A stretch of DNA of 64,000 nt from Plantago major (GCA_026545765.1 CM048843.1:8021501-8085500); one strand, 5' to 3'; shown: positions 1-11,282, counted from the first letter of the stretch. Notes: generated by a model from the sequence alone, not told the origin. Numbers and translations are program-made.

Positions 1-2595
1 CCAGGGGGCTGGTTTTGAGAGGGAAATTGACTGGGTGCTTGTTGCTTGACGGCCTGAATTTCATTTACGGAAACGAATAAACAAGGTGTCTTAACTTAAC
101 CATAGGTGTGGCGTATGAATATTGATATAATACTTGAGTTTGCAGCTTGTATACTGCCATTTTTAACATCTGGTCCCCGACAATACTTCTCATGTGTCGA
201 ACAAAGTCATCTTTAGTGATCTCATTTTTCTGGAAACAAATATACCATTGTTAGAAAATTAACTAGGGGTGTCAATTATAGAACGATTGGAATAGAGAGA
301 GAAGAATTGGAGTTAGAAGAACAGTCTGATATATTTAACAATTTGAAGAAACATCCAGGAGAATTAAATGAAAATAAATCAATATCAAATCATATTATCA
401 TCACTGAAAAACACTCTAAAAATTTAAACCCTAAATGTATACTAACATGCTAGCTTTTCTAGCTCATCTAAACAGAACCTCGAATTCTATGTCAAATAGA
501 ACACCATATTCAAATATATTAACAAACTGGAAATAAACAAAACAAACAATATTATATTTATACCTAACATAGAACTTCTGATTCTCACACACACACACAC
601 ACAAAAGAAGAAGAAGACAGGTCAGTTCATATAAAAGTGAAAGTACCTTGAGTTTCAAGTATAGGGTGTGTAGCTGCATGGCTCTGTCCTTGTCAAGTTG
701 TGGTTGTATGATAGGTAGCAGCATCCCAAATGGCACTTGCTTGTTTCTCATTGAGGTGCCTGGCTGTGTAAAACTACTAGTCATGGACTCTTGATTCCAC
801 ATGCCCAAGATAGCTGACTGTTGATTATTCATCCTGATACTGTGTCGGTTCATAGTTTCCATATCTTGATTGTTGCTGATCCCCAAAATTGTTTGTTGAT
901 TTCCAGCCCCAATTGATAAAGACTGTTGATCATTCACCTTCATTCCCACGGACTGTTGATTTTTTGAACCTGCTGGTATTGATTTTTTATCACGCGTATC
1001 TTGCAAAGTTTGCATCTCTGTGTCTACTTCTGGCTTTGGTTCCTGGTCTGCATTGTCCATTACAACTGGTTGACTTCCAGATGTTTGGGTGCTCATGGGT
1101 TGGGATACAGCGAAAGTTTTCTGGTCATCTTGTGCATTCTGGGATCCGATTTCAGACGACGTGCTAGGGAAATGAAGACTACTAAGCTCATTAGAGAAGC
1201 CATCTTCCCCTTTTGTATTAAAGGAGTCTGGCCCTTGTTGCTGGAGCTCCAATCCAGATGAATGTTGATCTGTTTGCTCTCTGACCATGATATCCTGCCC
1301 ACTCTGAAAATTTACATTTTCATCATGAGCAGAGGTTTGCCACTGTGGAAGAAACTGACTTGCCGTTTGACTACTTCCCTGTGATAAGGCTGCTGCTTTT
1401 ACAAGTATGAGAGAAAGGTGTCATGACACTTTTAAAGTATCTAGAACAAAAAGAAGAAACTTGTTCCATATTATGTTTGATTTCAGTAACAATGGTGGAA
1501 ATCAAATCAACATAGTGAGCTTGCAACACATTAAGCATTCTCACTTAACTGTTATGAATATTTGCAGTTTTGCACTACTTTTCATACTAAGTATACATAC
1601 AACCACCCGAAACCCTGTTTCACTATATTCAGCCAAGAAGGACAAAGCTTGTGATATAGCAACACAAAAAAGTAACATGTGCTTCCATAACAACATTCGT
1701 TTCTGAACTATGAAGTGAAGTTGAAAATGTCCAAGAGCACCACATATGTTATGCATCCAAAACTATTTTAGTTCGTTATCAGCTGAGAAATCTTCACGGA
1801 TAATACAAGATGTGAAATTCTTGTATGTGTCAAGATTTTCCTTAATATAAGGAAAACTCATACCTCCCTACCCAAGCGTTTGGCACACTCACCAATTTAT
1901 ACTAATGTGATATCAATTTTCCTGTAGTTTAGGAAAATCAAGTCCTTTTTCGAGTACTTTCTCGTCTGTCCTGTGATTCCTCATTAACTCTGTGTGTGAA
2001 CTAATGCTTAGATGGTCCGGCAAAACCCAGAACCTAAAGTTTCTTGTCAAATCACCACAACAATACACCCCATAATTGATCATTTCTCCCATACACCTAT
2101 AATACAAACTCCGTCGAAATGCAGCCGCCACATCACCTTTCTCCGATCAAGTTCAATCGCAATTCACTATCAGCAGACAATTAGAAAGTAAAGTTTCTAC
2201 TGAACCCAACCTAAACTTACAGAATAAATACTGACCCAAAAATCAACCTTTTCTAGTCCAATTCACAATTAAAGCTGCCAATTGCACAAAGGAAAGAGAC
2301 GCTAACCAGTCTCGGAATCCGATGGGTGCTGAGATTGGGAAGAATTGGCTTCAATGTCTCTGTTCAATTCAGCTGTGAAGGCGTCCACGTCAGCCCCATA
2401 ATGCATTGTTTCGTCCTGAAAAATCACCATAGCATAGCTTGTTACAAAAATCTGAAACATAAAAGCTCGACAACATGCAAAGAATCTCAAATTGAACGAC
2501 AGTTTTTTATCAACTGAACAAGAACAAATTCGTAAAGCAATAACATATGAGTGTACCTCGCCTTCTTCGAGGAATTTCATTATGTTGGAGTCCAT
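1..2595 (-). CDS. TAF4B: TFIID subunit TAF4 (RST-domain type), 5' part, runs off left edge
   Basis: TAF4 is a core TFIID scaffold for RNA polymerase II initiation in the nucleus. Five exons can be drawn: 2595-2557, 2415-2307, about 1392-647, 229-134, and 53 to the window edge; all borders are GT/AG. Exon 1 encodes [13 protein letters not shown] and exon 2 continues [20 protein letters not shown], the conserved plant TAF4 N terminus. Exon 3 is Gln/Asn/Ser-rich, with NNQQS-like repeats. The end of exon 3 plus exon 4 form the RST (RCD1-SRO-TAF4) domain, with [19 protein letters not shown] then [20 protein letters not shown], a known protein-interaction module. The intron 2 donor is phase 1, so exon 3 must begin at one of three in-frame AGs near 1389-1396, not at the AG before 1378. 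The C-terminal histone-fold half lies outside the window. Homology is from memory; identity is very likely, but TAF4 versus TAF4b paralogue is not settled. Confidence 0.9.
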
Positions 2596-2741
2596 GGAAA
2601 TCGAATTGAACTAGGTACAGAATGGTTTTCTTGTATCGTTCGTGGCTATGGAGAAGAGAAGAAGTAAAGGCTGATCACGAATATATATGTACACAGAGTT
2701 TACAATTATTTCTAGTCCTGTAATTTTGTTTCCTTCATTTG
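2596..2741 (-). promoter_or_regulatory. 5'UTR and proximal promoter of the TAF4 gene
   Basis: This is the short stretch between the TAF4 start codon and the LINE insertion. On the minus strand there is an AT-rich ACATATATAT near 2681-2690, about 90 bases before the ATG, which could act as a TATA element. The LINE sits only about 150 bases upstream of the ATG, so the core promoter may be this short. No other element is clear. Confidence 0.35.
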
Positions 2742-3251
2742 AACTTTGAAGAGGAATTATTCAAACTAGCGATTCAACCAGGTATGTCTAAGATACTTAT
2801 TCAAACTAATTCTCACTACTTGTTTGCTTGTCTTTGCAGGAAGCAGAACCCAGCTCGAACCCACCGACTGCTGATCCATGAGTTACGGCATCAGACACGT
2901 GCTTTCCAGGTTGTTCAAATGGCTTTCATCTATAGGGAAGCAAATTGTATAGCTGACAGTCTGGCTAAGTATGGTAGTTCTCTTAGTACAGTGACTAGTA
3001 GTAGTGGTGTGATGTTGCCTGATATTACTCCTCCTAGACTAGGTTCTTCTGGTCGTGTTATCCTAATTTTGCATGTCTGGGATAGGTGTCCGACTTGGTT
3101 AGGTTCTTTACTAGCTTCGGATCTTTGTACTACTTCTACTCGCCTGGTTTCCAAGGACTCGGTCCTGGGAACATCCGTTTGTACATTATCTTAGTAATAA
3201 TATATGTTGTGTTACTCAAAAAAAAAAAAAAAAAACTTTGAAGAGGAATTA
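2742..3251 (+). mobile_element. 5'-truncated LINE (RNase H end) with 18-bp target-site duplications
   Basis: The body (2760-3233) is the 3' end of a plant L1-type LINE. It encodes the last part of an RVT_3 RNase H domain (ILIQTNSHYLFACL, then FIYREANCIADSLAKYG) followed by a 3'UTR and a poly(A) run at about 3218-3233. The 18-base sequence AACTTTGAAGAGGAATTA occurs immediately before (2742-2759) and after (3234-3251), an exact target-site duplication that fixes both borders. Everything 5' of the RNase H, including endonuclease and reverse transcriptase, is missing, as expected from incomplete target-primed reverse transcription. The exact duplications suggest a fairly recent insertion, about 150 bases from the TAF4 start codon. 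Confidence 0.9.
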
Positions 3252-3680
3252 CGCCATGTTCTCTTCGTGTGAACATACAACTAGCAGAACTGAACGAACT
3301 GAAATTAATGTCTTTTCAGATGAAGAGAACTTTAATATTCTCACATCTTAATTGGTTAGATGATACATATGTATCCACCATGTTATGCGGATTTGATTTA
3401 GACCAATATCACGAACTATATTATTTATTTATACGTGCAAATATTGAACATGATGTTAGATTTAGACGTGTTAATGATAAAGTTGGAGTAATTGCTCGCG
3501 CGCCTACTATATGGACCTCTAATATTTTTCTAATGTACGTTCTTTATGGTGACAAGTGACTGGAGTTGGATATGACTTAGACTTTGTTATTTCAGTTCAG
3601 TTATGTTCAGTTCAGATTTGCTAAGTTGTTTTTTAAATTACATATCAGTTATGTTATGTTCAGACGAAGAGAATATAACC
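3252..3680. mobile_element. PIF/Harbinger-type MITE (429 bp), TTA target duplication
   Basis: The ends are inverted repeats: the left end carries ATGTTCTCTTCGTGTGAACAT and the right end, reversed, reads ATATTCTCTTCGTCTGAACAT. Both are flanked by TTA (3249-3251 and 3681-3683). A 3-bp TTA/TAA duplication is the signature of PIF/Harbinger (Tourist) elements. The TTCTCTTCGTCTG core of the inverted repeat recurs in the MITEs at 10190 and 35439, so all three belong together. The open frame inside has no recognisable domain. The left TTA is also the last three bases of the LINE target site, so the two insertions abut. Confidence 0.65.
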
Positions 3681-3683
3681 TTA

Positions 3684-4760
3684 ATCTTGTAATTTGATGG
3701 ACTTTAGAGTTTATATTTTAGGTTCAATTTTTCTTAGAAACAACTAGTTAAGTACGTGTCAATTGGGAATCATAATGGTGGACGTGTTGTAAAGAGGTAG
3801 AGTAGCAAACGAGAGGGATCGAATCATGTCTGAGGTGAAAATGGTGATATTCTCTGAATGAAATATTATTAGCTTCAAATAGAGCGTATTTTAAATACTA
3901 TTAGAACGTATTATGCTCTGATGTATGAACCTTTGGTATATGAACGGTAATTTTTAATAGATAATGTAGGATTAATATATGAACCTTTGGCACCTGAATG
4001 ATGGTTTTTTTAATAGATAATAATTTATGATTGATATATGAATGATAATTGTATAAAAAATGAGAATGCAATTATACATGTAGATTGGTCTATGTTTTAA
4101 AAGTCGAGATTGAAAGTTAAGTCGATCACCCTCCCAAATAGGTTGGATATGGGTCCGATTCATCATAAGATGAATCTGATCCGGTATAACATCATGATAA
4201 TAATTTATTATTATATATTTATATATATGTGATGCGATTATTCTGATAATTAAAAAAACAACATATGCATTATGATATCAAATATAAACATCAAATACAA
4301 ACATCAAATACCATACAATATTGTTATGTAAACACAATGCTAAATTGATGTACAGTAGGAGCCCAGAACAACCATCCTGTTTTTCATTTATTTTTAAAAA
4401 ATATCAAAATTGCCAAAACCAGTTTGAACTGCCTGTTCAGGCTGTTTTGGACTGACGATCAAACCCAACTGACTCACCCACTGGAGTCTGGACCGTTGTC
4501 AATAGTTTTCTCGATCTGACCGGTTGGCCGACTCAAATTTTAGAACGTAAGTAATGGTCAACTAAGAATCAACATGGTAGTAAAATACTAATTATTAAAA
4601 TTTGGCATATTCTCCGCCCTTCTCTCTTCTCCTCTATTCCAAATGAGATAGTTAGATAAGAACAACAAAAAAAGAACATAATCAATCAATTTAAACAAAA
4701 AAAATAAAACAAGCATCTAATTTTCCTTTCTTTCTTTTTTCTTTTCCTTTTTCTTTTTGC
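3684..4760. other. Intergenic, AT-rich, with a short tandem repeat
   Basis: No gene seen. Around 3915-4050 a unit of about 60-70 bases is repeated two to three times (ATGAACCTTTGG ... AATAGATAAT). About 4200-4250 is AT-dinucleotide rich. 4690-4770 is a pyrimidine-rich tract that leads into the next gene. Confidence 0.5.
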
Positions 4761-5027
4761 TTTCCCGTCAGACTGGATCAGTGATTCCATCTTCATCAAG
4801 GTCATACATCTTCTATCTATACATGCTTGATGCTTGCATGTACTGGTTTTTTTTTCCTTCTTAAATCTTTGTGTGTGTAATTGTGTATGTTTTCCTTTTT
4901 AAATGTTTATTGACCTGTATTAATTTTCATGCAGCGTAATATAATCCTGTGATTAATTCGCTTAATCCTCCCAATTAATCTCCAGGACTGAATTTCGATT
5001 TGGTCCATCTATAAGGTGAAGGTGAAG
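4761..5027 (+). promoter_or_regulatory. Pyrimidine-rich leader and possible 5'UTR intron of the small gene at 5028
   Basis: A CT-rich leader ends around 4770. A donor-like CATCAAG|GTCATA occurs near 4800 and an acceptor-like TCTCCAG|GACTG near 4985. An intron in the 5' untranslated region is therefore plausible and would place the start codon about 43 bases into the second exon. This rests on splice consensus only. Confidence 0.35.
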
Positions 5028-5570
5028 ATGGAGTGGTGGGGCAAAATGACCAAACCAATGAGGAAAGTTTTGACCAAGATTGGTCATAGGAAATCAGGTT
5101 ATACCTTTTCTTTTCTTGCTTTGGGTCTCATTGTTACATTCTCATTGTTACATCTTACATGTTTGCAATGCTATTTTGAGATTCTTCTGTCGGATTATTA
5201 TGCTATTTATTATGTTGCCTTGATCTTAATTTAGTCAAATAACATCAGCACCTCTCGTATTTAAAAAGACAACCAAAGGCTCACTGGTATATGTGTTGAG
5301 CCGACTTAGCTAGGGCTACTGTCCACTTGACCAGTATCTAGGCACTAGAGCATAAACATGTTTATGCAACCGTTGCTCATAATTATCTTGAAATTTTTAG
5401 GTAAAAAAAAGTTCCGTCAAGATGTGAGAAGATGCGAGTATGAGGATGTCCAAATCTTGTGGGACATGCTTAAGAGAAAGGATCCAGACCTCAGCGGAAC
5501 CAAAAAGAAGCCGTGTTGGGAGTTTGTTGAGTGGGCAAAGTGTGGTCAATTTCTTTGTCGGGGTGTTTGA
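5028..5570 (+). CDS. Small conserved plant protein of unknown function (two exons, 79 aa)
   Basis: Exon 1 is 5028-5097 (MEWWGKMTKPMRKVLTKIGH...) and exon 2 is 5401-5570. The intron has GT/AG borders and phase 1 (TCA G|GT AAA), and splicing gives one open frame that stops at 5568-5570. The 79-aa protein is basic and Trp/Cys-rich; its centre reads CEYEDVQILWDML. The order WW near the N terminus, then CEYEDVQ.MWEML, then a Trp-containing tail matches a family of short plant proteins I recall as uncharacterised. No signal peptide, membrane span or catalytic motif is visible. I chose the ATG at 5028, because the in-frame GTG upstream is not a likely plant start. Function unknown. Confidence 0.62.
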
Positions 5571-6820
5571 TTATCAGCCTCTTAAAAGCGTCGAACAAGT
5601 CGTCTTGGATCGATGTATGCTTGCATGCTCCAAACGACATGAATTTTCTTTCTATTTTTGTTAAGTGTGTGCCGTGAAGCTCGAATTATATGTCGTTTTT
5701 TTCACTAATCAGCATAGATTTTTCCAGCACTCTTACGAGAAACATGCCTATTAGTGTATACGTGTCATAGTGCGTTGCTTATTGTATCCTTAATTCGCAT
5801 GTAGACTGCAAGAGATCGTGTCTCTTGACTTGTCACCTTTTGTACTACTTTTTCTTTTTTTATTTTGTACATAGGAATTCATTTTAATTAATCTTTCTAT
5901 GACTAAAGTACTGAACTACTTATACTAATTATATTTATTAATATTATATATGAATGATCTTTTCTCAATCATATGTAAATAACTTATATTGTACTCACTC
6001 AGTTCGAAGTATGAAGCATGCGCAATTACATTTCTTTATATCAAGGTTCCATTTTAAATTTGAGATTATGTATATATTCATTTTCATACAATAATTAAGT
6101 ATTAAAGTCCATGTCTCCAAGTGGTTATGTCTATATCTCATCTATAAAAGGTCTTGTGTTCAATTCATGAAGGTGTAAATATTTTTATTTTATTTATCTT
6201 TGAATATTTTTTTTTCCAATTAAAATTTCGCATTTTTTTTCCAATTAAAATTTCGCACAGAGCCACCTAAATCCCCGGGCCGGCCCTGTACTCACTTGGG
6301 GAGTATATGGAATCATGAAGACATTATTAGTTGCCATTATGAACACAATCATATACTCCATGTCACATAAAATGAGTCTACATGTTCAAGTATGAATACG
6401 AAATGAGGTAGCAGTTTCAGCATATATATCCGTGAATATGTTCAATTATTAGTTGCCCCGCCTTTGACTATATATAACAAGAGCCTCAGAATCTAGTCTT
6501 GCTTGTCGTTCGAACTTCAGACTCAGTCTTAACAATGCATTTCTCAAACCGCGAAAGTGGAACTGCTTGAAGTTTACATTTATAACTCATTACGGCCCTA
6601 TTTGCTATGTTCAGTAAAAGGAATGAGGGAAGCCCCAATAGAAAAATCTTGGAAAAGAAAAATACTTCGAAGATGAATTTGTTCCCACAAAATATATAGA
6701 CAGAAATTCTTGACGGTATCGGGCTGGATCATCCTGGAAAATGAATTTCCTAGGCATAGCATGCATATTATCATGGGTTGAAAGAGGCTAAAATTCAACA
6801 AGTAGGTGAACTTTCATGCT
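5571..6820. other. Intergenic; contains a tRNA-like SINE relic
   Basis: 3' flank of the small gene, then AT-rich sequence. About 6107-6260 looks like an old SINE on the plus strand. CTCCAAGTGGTTATGTC resembles a pol III A box, and GTCTTGTGTTCAATTC a B box about 35 bases later. A short direct repeat (TTTTTTTCCAATTAAAATTTCGCA) occurs twice at about 6210-6258. No target duplication was found, so this is tentative. Confidence 0.35.
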
Positions 6821-6829
6821 GTTTATGGA

Positions 6830-8049
6830 GAATCTATTGTCAAAATATCACCTTACCAAAAAATAATTGTCAAAATATCACTCCTCAAATATTAATTGTT
6901 ATTATATCACTGTCTTGCCAGATGGATTGCCACATAGATCAGATTAAACCAGCGCTTCTCTTATTTCACGTTTAGGTTTTATAAACTCACCGTTTGTCCA
7001 CCGCAGAACAGTGCCAAAGAACTACAACAACAACGGCTGTAGAGAATTGAGGTACCGTAAAATCTAAGTAGATTTTACATTAATAAGCCAAATCCAAAGC
7101 GTTGCCTCTCGAGGAGTTGAATTAACCTTCTTCGATTTGCTCTCTCTTCTCGATCTCTTGGATGAATTAATAACACAACACGGGGACATAGGCTCTGCTA
7201 GCTTTTTTTATCTTGGCTGGAATTTAGCGAGAAATCATCTATAGGTCGCTAGTTAGCTGCTATTTTTTTCTGACTTTTAAGAATGTGAGGACAAGTATAC
7301 GTCTAAGCTTGTCCATTTAAAAGCTGGAATTTGTTACATTCTGGGTACTCCTTTACTGACCGAGGAATTTGCCCACGGAAAATCCTTGATATCGATTGAG
7401 GACTGGTGGACCGGTCTGGTCTTGGAGGTCGGGGCGTGCCCGACCTCGAGTCTGCAGTTGCGATTCATGGCTTGCTGGCGGTATCAATTGGTGGCTATGG
7501 TCTGGTTTTCATGTTTTAGTCTAATCAGAGGTTATGGTGGATTATTTCAGTTGTGTAAGTCTTTGGTTTTGTTTTGATGGTTGTGGCTTCCTGTTACATA
7601 TTACAGTATTGTTTCTAGTGGCATACCTTGTGCTACTACATTGATTTTGAGTAATAAATCTTTTAACTTCTTAAAGAAAAAAAAAAAAGCTTGGCTCATA
7701 TGTAGCCAATTTTTTAGTACTGTTAGTACGACATGTATCCATTGCCTGATTATTAATCGATGATGCTTTTCCTTGGGAAAATTCGACTATAGCGATTAGC
7801 GCATCATGGCACTCCATCTGACATGAAAATGGTATAGAAGTAGCATCGCCTAACAAACCTTTTCCTTGAACATAAAAAAGATGTGATATTAGTATTGTAC
7901 TACTTTGATAGAATCAGACTAAGTTTGACGTGAAATAAGAGAAGGATACAATGCCATCTGGCAAGATAGTGATATAATGCCAATTAATATTTGAAGACTG
8001 ATATTTTGACAATTATCTTTTGGCAAGGTGATATTTTGACAATAGATTC
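6830..8049. mobile_element. Non-autonomous Mutator-like element (1.22 kb), 9-bp target duplication
   Basis: The terminal inverted repeats are about 145 bases long. The left end starts GAATCTATTGTCAAAATATC at 6830, and the same sequence appears inverted ending at 8049. The arms match through to the TTCTCTTATTTCACG stretch, with a few mismatches and small indels. The flanks are GTTTATGGA at 6821-6829 and GTTTATGGA at 8050-8058, an exact 9-bp duplication. Long inverted repeats plus a 9-bp duplication are the hallmark of Mutator (MULE) transposons. No MuDR-type transposase frame is present, so it would have to be moved in trans. The interior carries a LINE 3' tail (see 7390-7688). Confidence 0.85.
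7390..7688 (+). mobile_element. LINE 3'-end fragment inside the Mutator-like element
   Basis: A non-coding stretch with the style of a plant LINE 3'UTR (GT-rich, ending TTTTGAGTAATAAATC then a poly(A) run at about 7674-7688) lies between the inverted repeats. I could not find a clean target duplication, so the 5' border is approximate. It could have inserted after the Mutator element or been carried as cargo. Confidence 0.4.
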
Positions 8050-8058
8050 GTTTATGGA

Positions 8059-8983
8059 TGTTGAAAGGTCAAAGACTGGAATGCGAAATTGGGGTAAGAT
8101 TGTATTAAGAACACCAATATTGGTTTTGCCGCAAGTATTATCTAGTGTTGTACAACAATTCTAAAAAAAAAAACCGAAGTACAAACCATGAAACCCACAA
8201 ATTAATATCACCGAGGGTAATATACATAAACATTCTAGTTGAACATACATATCAATCCAAGTGTTGATTGATCACTCAAACAATATCTTCTCCATGCCCA
8301 AATCAATGTGTTCCTCATAGCATTGCAGAATTTAAGAATGTAGATAAGCAATGTCGGAAAATCAAAGCTGACTTTTTAATGGCATCGAGCGTGGACTAAA
8401 TCTGTGTTTTAATATTCTACGAATAACCTAATGACCCATTCTCATGAGTTTGGGCATGGAGCAACATACCCAATAGAAGGAACTAAAGTGGACTTTAGGA
8501 CTTGGTAGGCTCTTCTTATGTTGAAGAAGAAGAATAATAGTCAATCAATGGTACACTTAACTTAAATGTACATGTTGCAACTAGTTTGATAGTATTTAAA
8601 GTAATAATATAACCAAGTAGTTGGCGCGTGGAGTACCTCCGATTTTTCCTCAATTTCATCGGATGCAATACAAATCTCTCATTATCTTATATAAATTGTC
8701 CAGTCTCAAACATCCACATGCAAGCTACTCACAACATACTAAACCTTATCTCTCATTCTTTCCACAATTTTCTCTCCTCCATGTCCTTTCCACCCAAATC
8801 ATATTTTCATCTCAACATAGAAGTCGGCGTAATCGAGTTCCGGCAATGAAAGAACTTATGTAGGCGGCTCTCTTGATGTTGATTAGCCATGAGGACTGGG
8901 GAAAGAAGGAGGAAATTCCAAGTGGCGGTCTGGATCTGAATCGGCAGAAAAGACGAGCATGGTTTCCAGCCATGGAAGAGCTT
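8059..8983. other. Intergenic; no gene supported
   Basis: A TATATAAATTG at about 8687 is followed by a C/T-rich stretch resembling a 5' leader (8700-8790), but only short frames follow and none has a recognisable domain. It could be a promoter fragment of a lost gene. Confidence 0.4.
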
Positions 8984-8999
8984 ATTTTGCTCTTCTTTT

Positions 9000-9188
9000 C
9001 TTTTCTCTTTTTTTTATTTTTTTATTTTTTTTATTTTTATTTCTCACTGGTATCCGCTATATGCGACTAATCCAAATGAAAGACTGTCACTTTTTGAGGG
9101 AATTTCTTCCAAATGTTTTTACATCCACAAGGCTCGAACCCGAGAACTTGCTTAAGTGAATTCAATTCCCTTACCACTTGAGTCATGC
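9000..9188 (-). mobile_element. tRNA-derived SINE
   Basis: On the minus strand the element starts with CTCAAGTGGTAAGGG (A-box-like). It continues to TCTCGGGTTCGAGCCT (B box), has a unique body with GCGGATACCAGTGAG, and ends in an AAATAAAAA-rich tail at 9000-9055. The flanks are near-identical 16-base sequences: 8984-8999 reads ATTTTGCTCTTCTTTT and 9189-9204 reads ATGTTGCACTTCTTTT (2 mismatches). This is consistent with a target duplication from LINE-driven insertion. It is not a functional tRNA gene: no cloverleaf or acceptor stem is present. Confidence 0.75.
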
Positions 9189-9204
9189 ATGTTGCACTTC
9201 TTTT

Positions 9205-10186
9205 CTGTGTAAACAGTATCTTTTGATTTTTAAAGGCGAAATATGGAATCAAAGAGATGTGCAGAGTTCATTGGAACTCGTAAGGAAGAACCCTTATGGT
9301 AATCAGGTGCTTGCGTTTGTTTCTCTATAGCTTTTGTTACTTGGATTTGGAGTCTGACGATTTTATGATGATTATGGCGGATTACAGGACTACTCTACTA
9401 CTTAGATATAGCTTGAATACCTGAGGTTACTTAATTAATTATAATTATATATATTAGCTACTTAATCTCGAATTGATATCATGTATTTTGCCCCGTGCTC
9501 ATAAAGATAATTCAGGACACATTTGGTACTTTCATGGTATAAATTGTCATGTTCTCTTTACATTGAGCTTTAGTTCAAAGTAGGTGCCTTTTCTTTTTTG
9601 TGCCATATGGAATTTGGAAGTTTTGTGCGTATATATATCGACTATAGTGTATGTTTAGTAAAATAAGTTGCTCAGATGTTTGAGAATTGATAAGTCAACC
9701 ATTTAACTTTCAACAGAGCTTAGAGAAATCAAGATATTTCGTTCGCTAACAAAGTAGTTTAAGTTCAATTATATATGAAAATTGTTTTGTTGAGCATTTT
9801 CTTTTGTTTTAGAGGGGCAATAAAATTGAGATGAAAAGGATGGATGTCAAATGTTCCTATCCTGCTTTTGGGTCTAACAAGATTGAGATGAAAAACATGT
9901 AATGAAAATTCAGGTAACATTTACATGTGTACATATGACAGTTTCATGATTTAAAACTAATTAATATAAGGTGAACAAGATTAACATAGAACACTTGACG
10001 TGTTACCGAATTTCAAGTTCCAAATGAACTTTTTACATGGGACTAAAATTTCAATTACTATGTCATAGTGCATGTTAAAAAATACTATGGAAGTATTGCC
10101 ATATCGTATATCTCCATTCACATACCGAACATGGAAAACTAATGCATTAATATTTTTGAATTTAAATAACACATTTTGTGAAAGAC
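9205..10186. other. Intergenic, AT-rich; nothing recognised
   Basis: No open frame with a known domain, no clear repeat structure and no promoter-plus-exon pattern seen. Confidence 0.5.
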
Positions 10187-10189
10187 TAA

Positions 10190-10319
10190 GGTTCTGTTCT
10201 CTTCGTCTGCAAACTCATTCAGTTCAGATCGATCGATTCAGCTTTTCATTAAATGCTTGGTTATATTTTATACTAATTCGAGATCGATTCAGATCAATGC
10301 AGATGAAGTGAACAGAGCC
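10190..10319. mobile_element. Tourist-like MITE (130 bp), TAA target duplication
   Basis: It starts GGTTCTGTTCTCTTCGTCTG and ends GATGAAGTGAACAGAGCC, an imperfect inverted repeat. It is flanked by TAA at 10187-10189 and 10320-10322. The interior is itself palindromic (TTCAGATCGATCGATTCAG and its inverse). Size, ends and TAA target match the outer MITE at 35439-36586 once its nested insertion is removed. Confidence 0.75.
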
Positions 10320-10322
10320 TAA

Positions 10323-11282
10323 ACACACAACTAAAACATCATATCTCTACTTCTAAAGCACGAGTTAGTGTAGTTTTTCGAGCTTGGCTCAAACGGTAAA
10401 GAACAAAACGAGTTAATTCTTCGAGTTCGAGTCACAATAAGCAAGCAAGTTCGAGCTCGGCTCATTTAGTTAGAGCTTTAATCGAGTTCGATATCGTTAC
10501 TAGAAAAAATGCTTATTTCAACGAGCCTAGTCGAGTATAATGAGTCTGGCCATATTCTGATGGATAAAAGAAGTTACCACCAAGAAAAGGAAATGGTAAA
10601 AGAAACACAGGGAAGAGTGATTGTCGTTAACAGAGGCCAATGCCATGAATTTCCTCTGCAGAAAAAGAAGGCTCGAATTCCACTGCATTATTTCTCCCAC
10701 CTCCATTAATGAAATCCATTCACCTCCCTATTCAATTCAATTCAATTCATTTCATTTTCATTCATTCCACTACTTCAGTCCTGTTCCATCTTTTCTCTGT
10801 GGCAAAACAACAAACACCTCTTGTGCATTAACTAGCAACTCTCTCTATCTCCTTCATTACTGTTGCCCACTTCACATGTCAACCGCTCCTTCCATGGCAT
10901 TCAAACCCACATGATTTTCTTGGTGACTCACCCTCAATAAGTATTTATATATTTTATTCTTGTGATTCTGTTTTCTTGTATGTTTATATATTTTGGAGTG
11001 ATGGGCATGGTGCCTTTTTTTCCTCCTTATCTTTCCGGATTTTCTGGTCTGAATTCGGCATTCAATTTCTAAGGAGGTGACGAAACAGTACTTGTTCTTC
11101 CTCCATTTCTGTTCCAGCCTGCTTGCTTAATTTTCTAATAGGAAATCGTGGGTTGAGTTTGTTATTTATAGGAGGGAGTTTTATTTACTTGACTATCAGT
11201 TTTGTGTGGAAATATATTTTAAAAAGGAGGTATTTTTGGGAGAAAAAGAAAAGGGTAGCAAATTTTCTTGGATTTGGTAGTA
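10323..11282. other. Intergenic and 5' flank of the gene at 11283
   Basis: 10360-10510 carries diverged CGAGCTCGGCTC-type repeats often seen in plant hAT/CACTA MITE relics. 10720-10780 has a TTCAATTCAATTCATTTC run. A TATTTATATATTTT at about 10939 could be a TATA box for the gene starting at 11283, which implies a leader of up to about 300 bases. Confidence 0.4.

Noticed and set aside
2302-2595. A single 97-aa exon at the TAF4 start
   Set aside because: The open frame reads through an intron (GAG|GTACAC to TTTTCAG|GAC); the split exons give the conserved TAF4 N terminus.
3269-3559. 96-aa open frame
   Set aside because: Lies between MITE inverted repeats, has no domain and no splice or start context.
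8621-9159. Open frames of 60-80 aa after a TATA-like motif
   Set aside because: Overlapping frames, no domain, partly inside the SINE tail; not enough to call a gene.
9108-9190. A tRNA gene (GGTTCGAGCC B box)
   Set aside because: No acceptor stem or anticodon arm forms; the AT tail and target duplication show a SINE.
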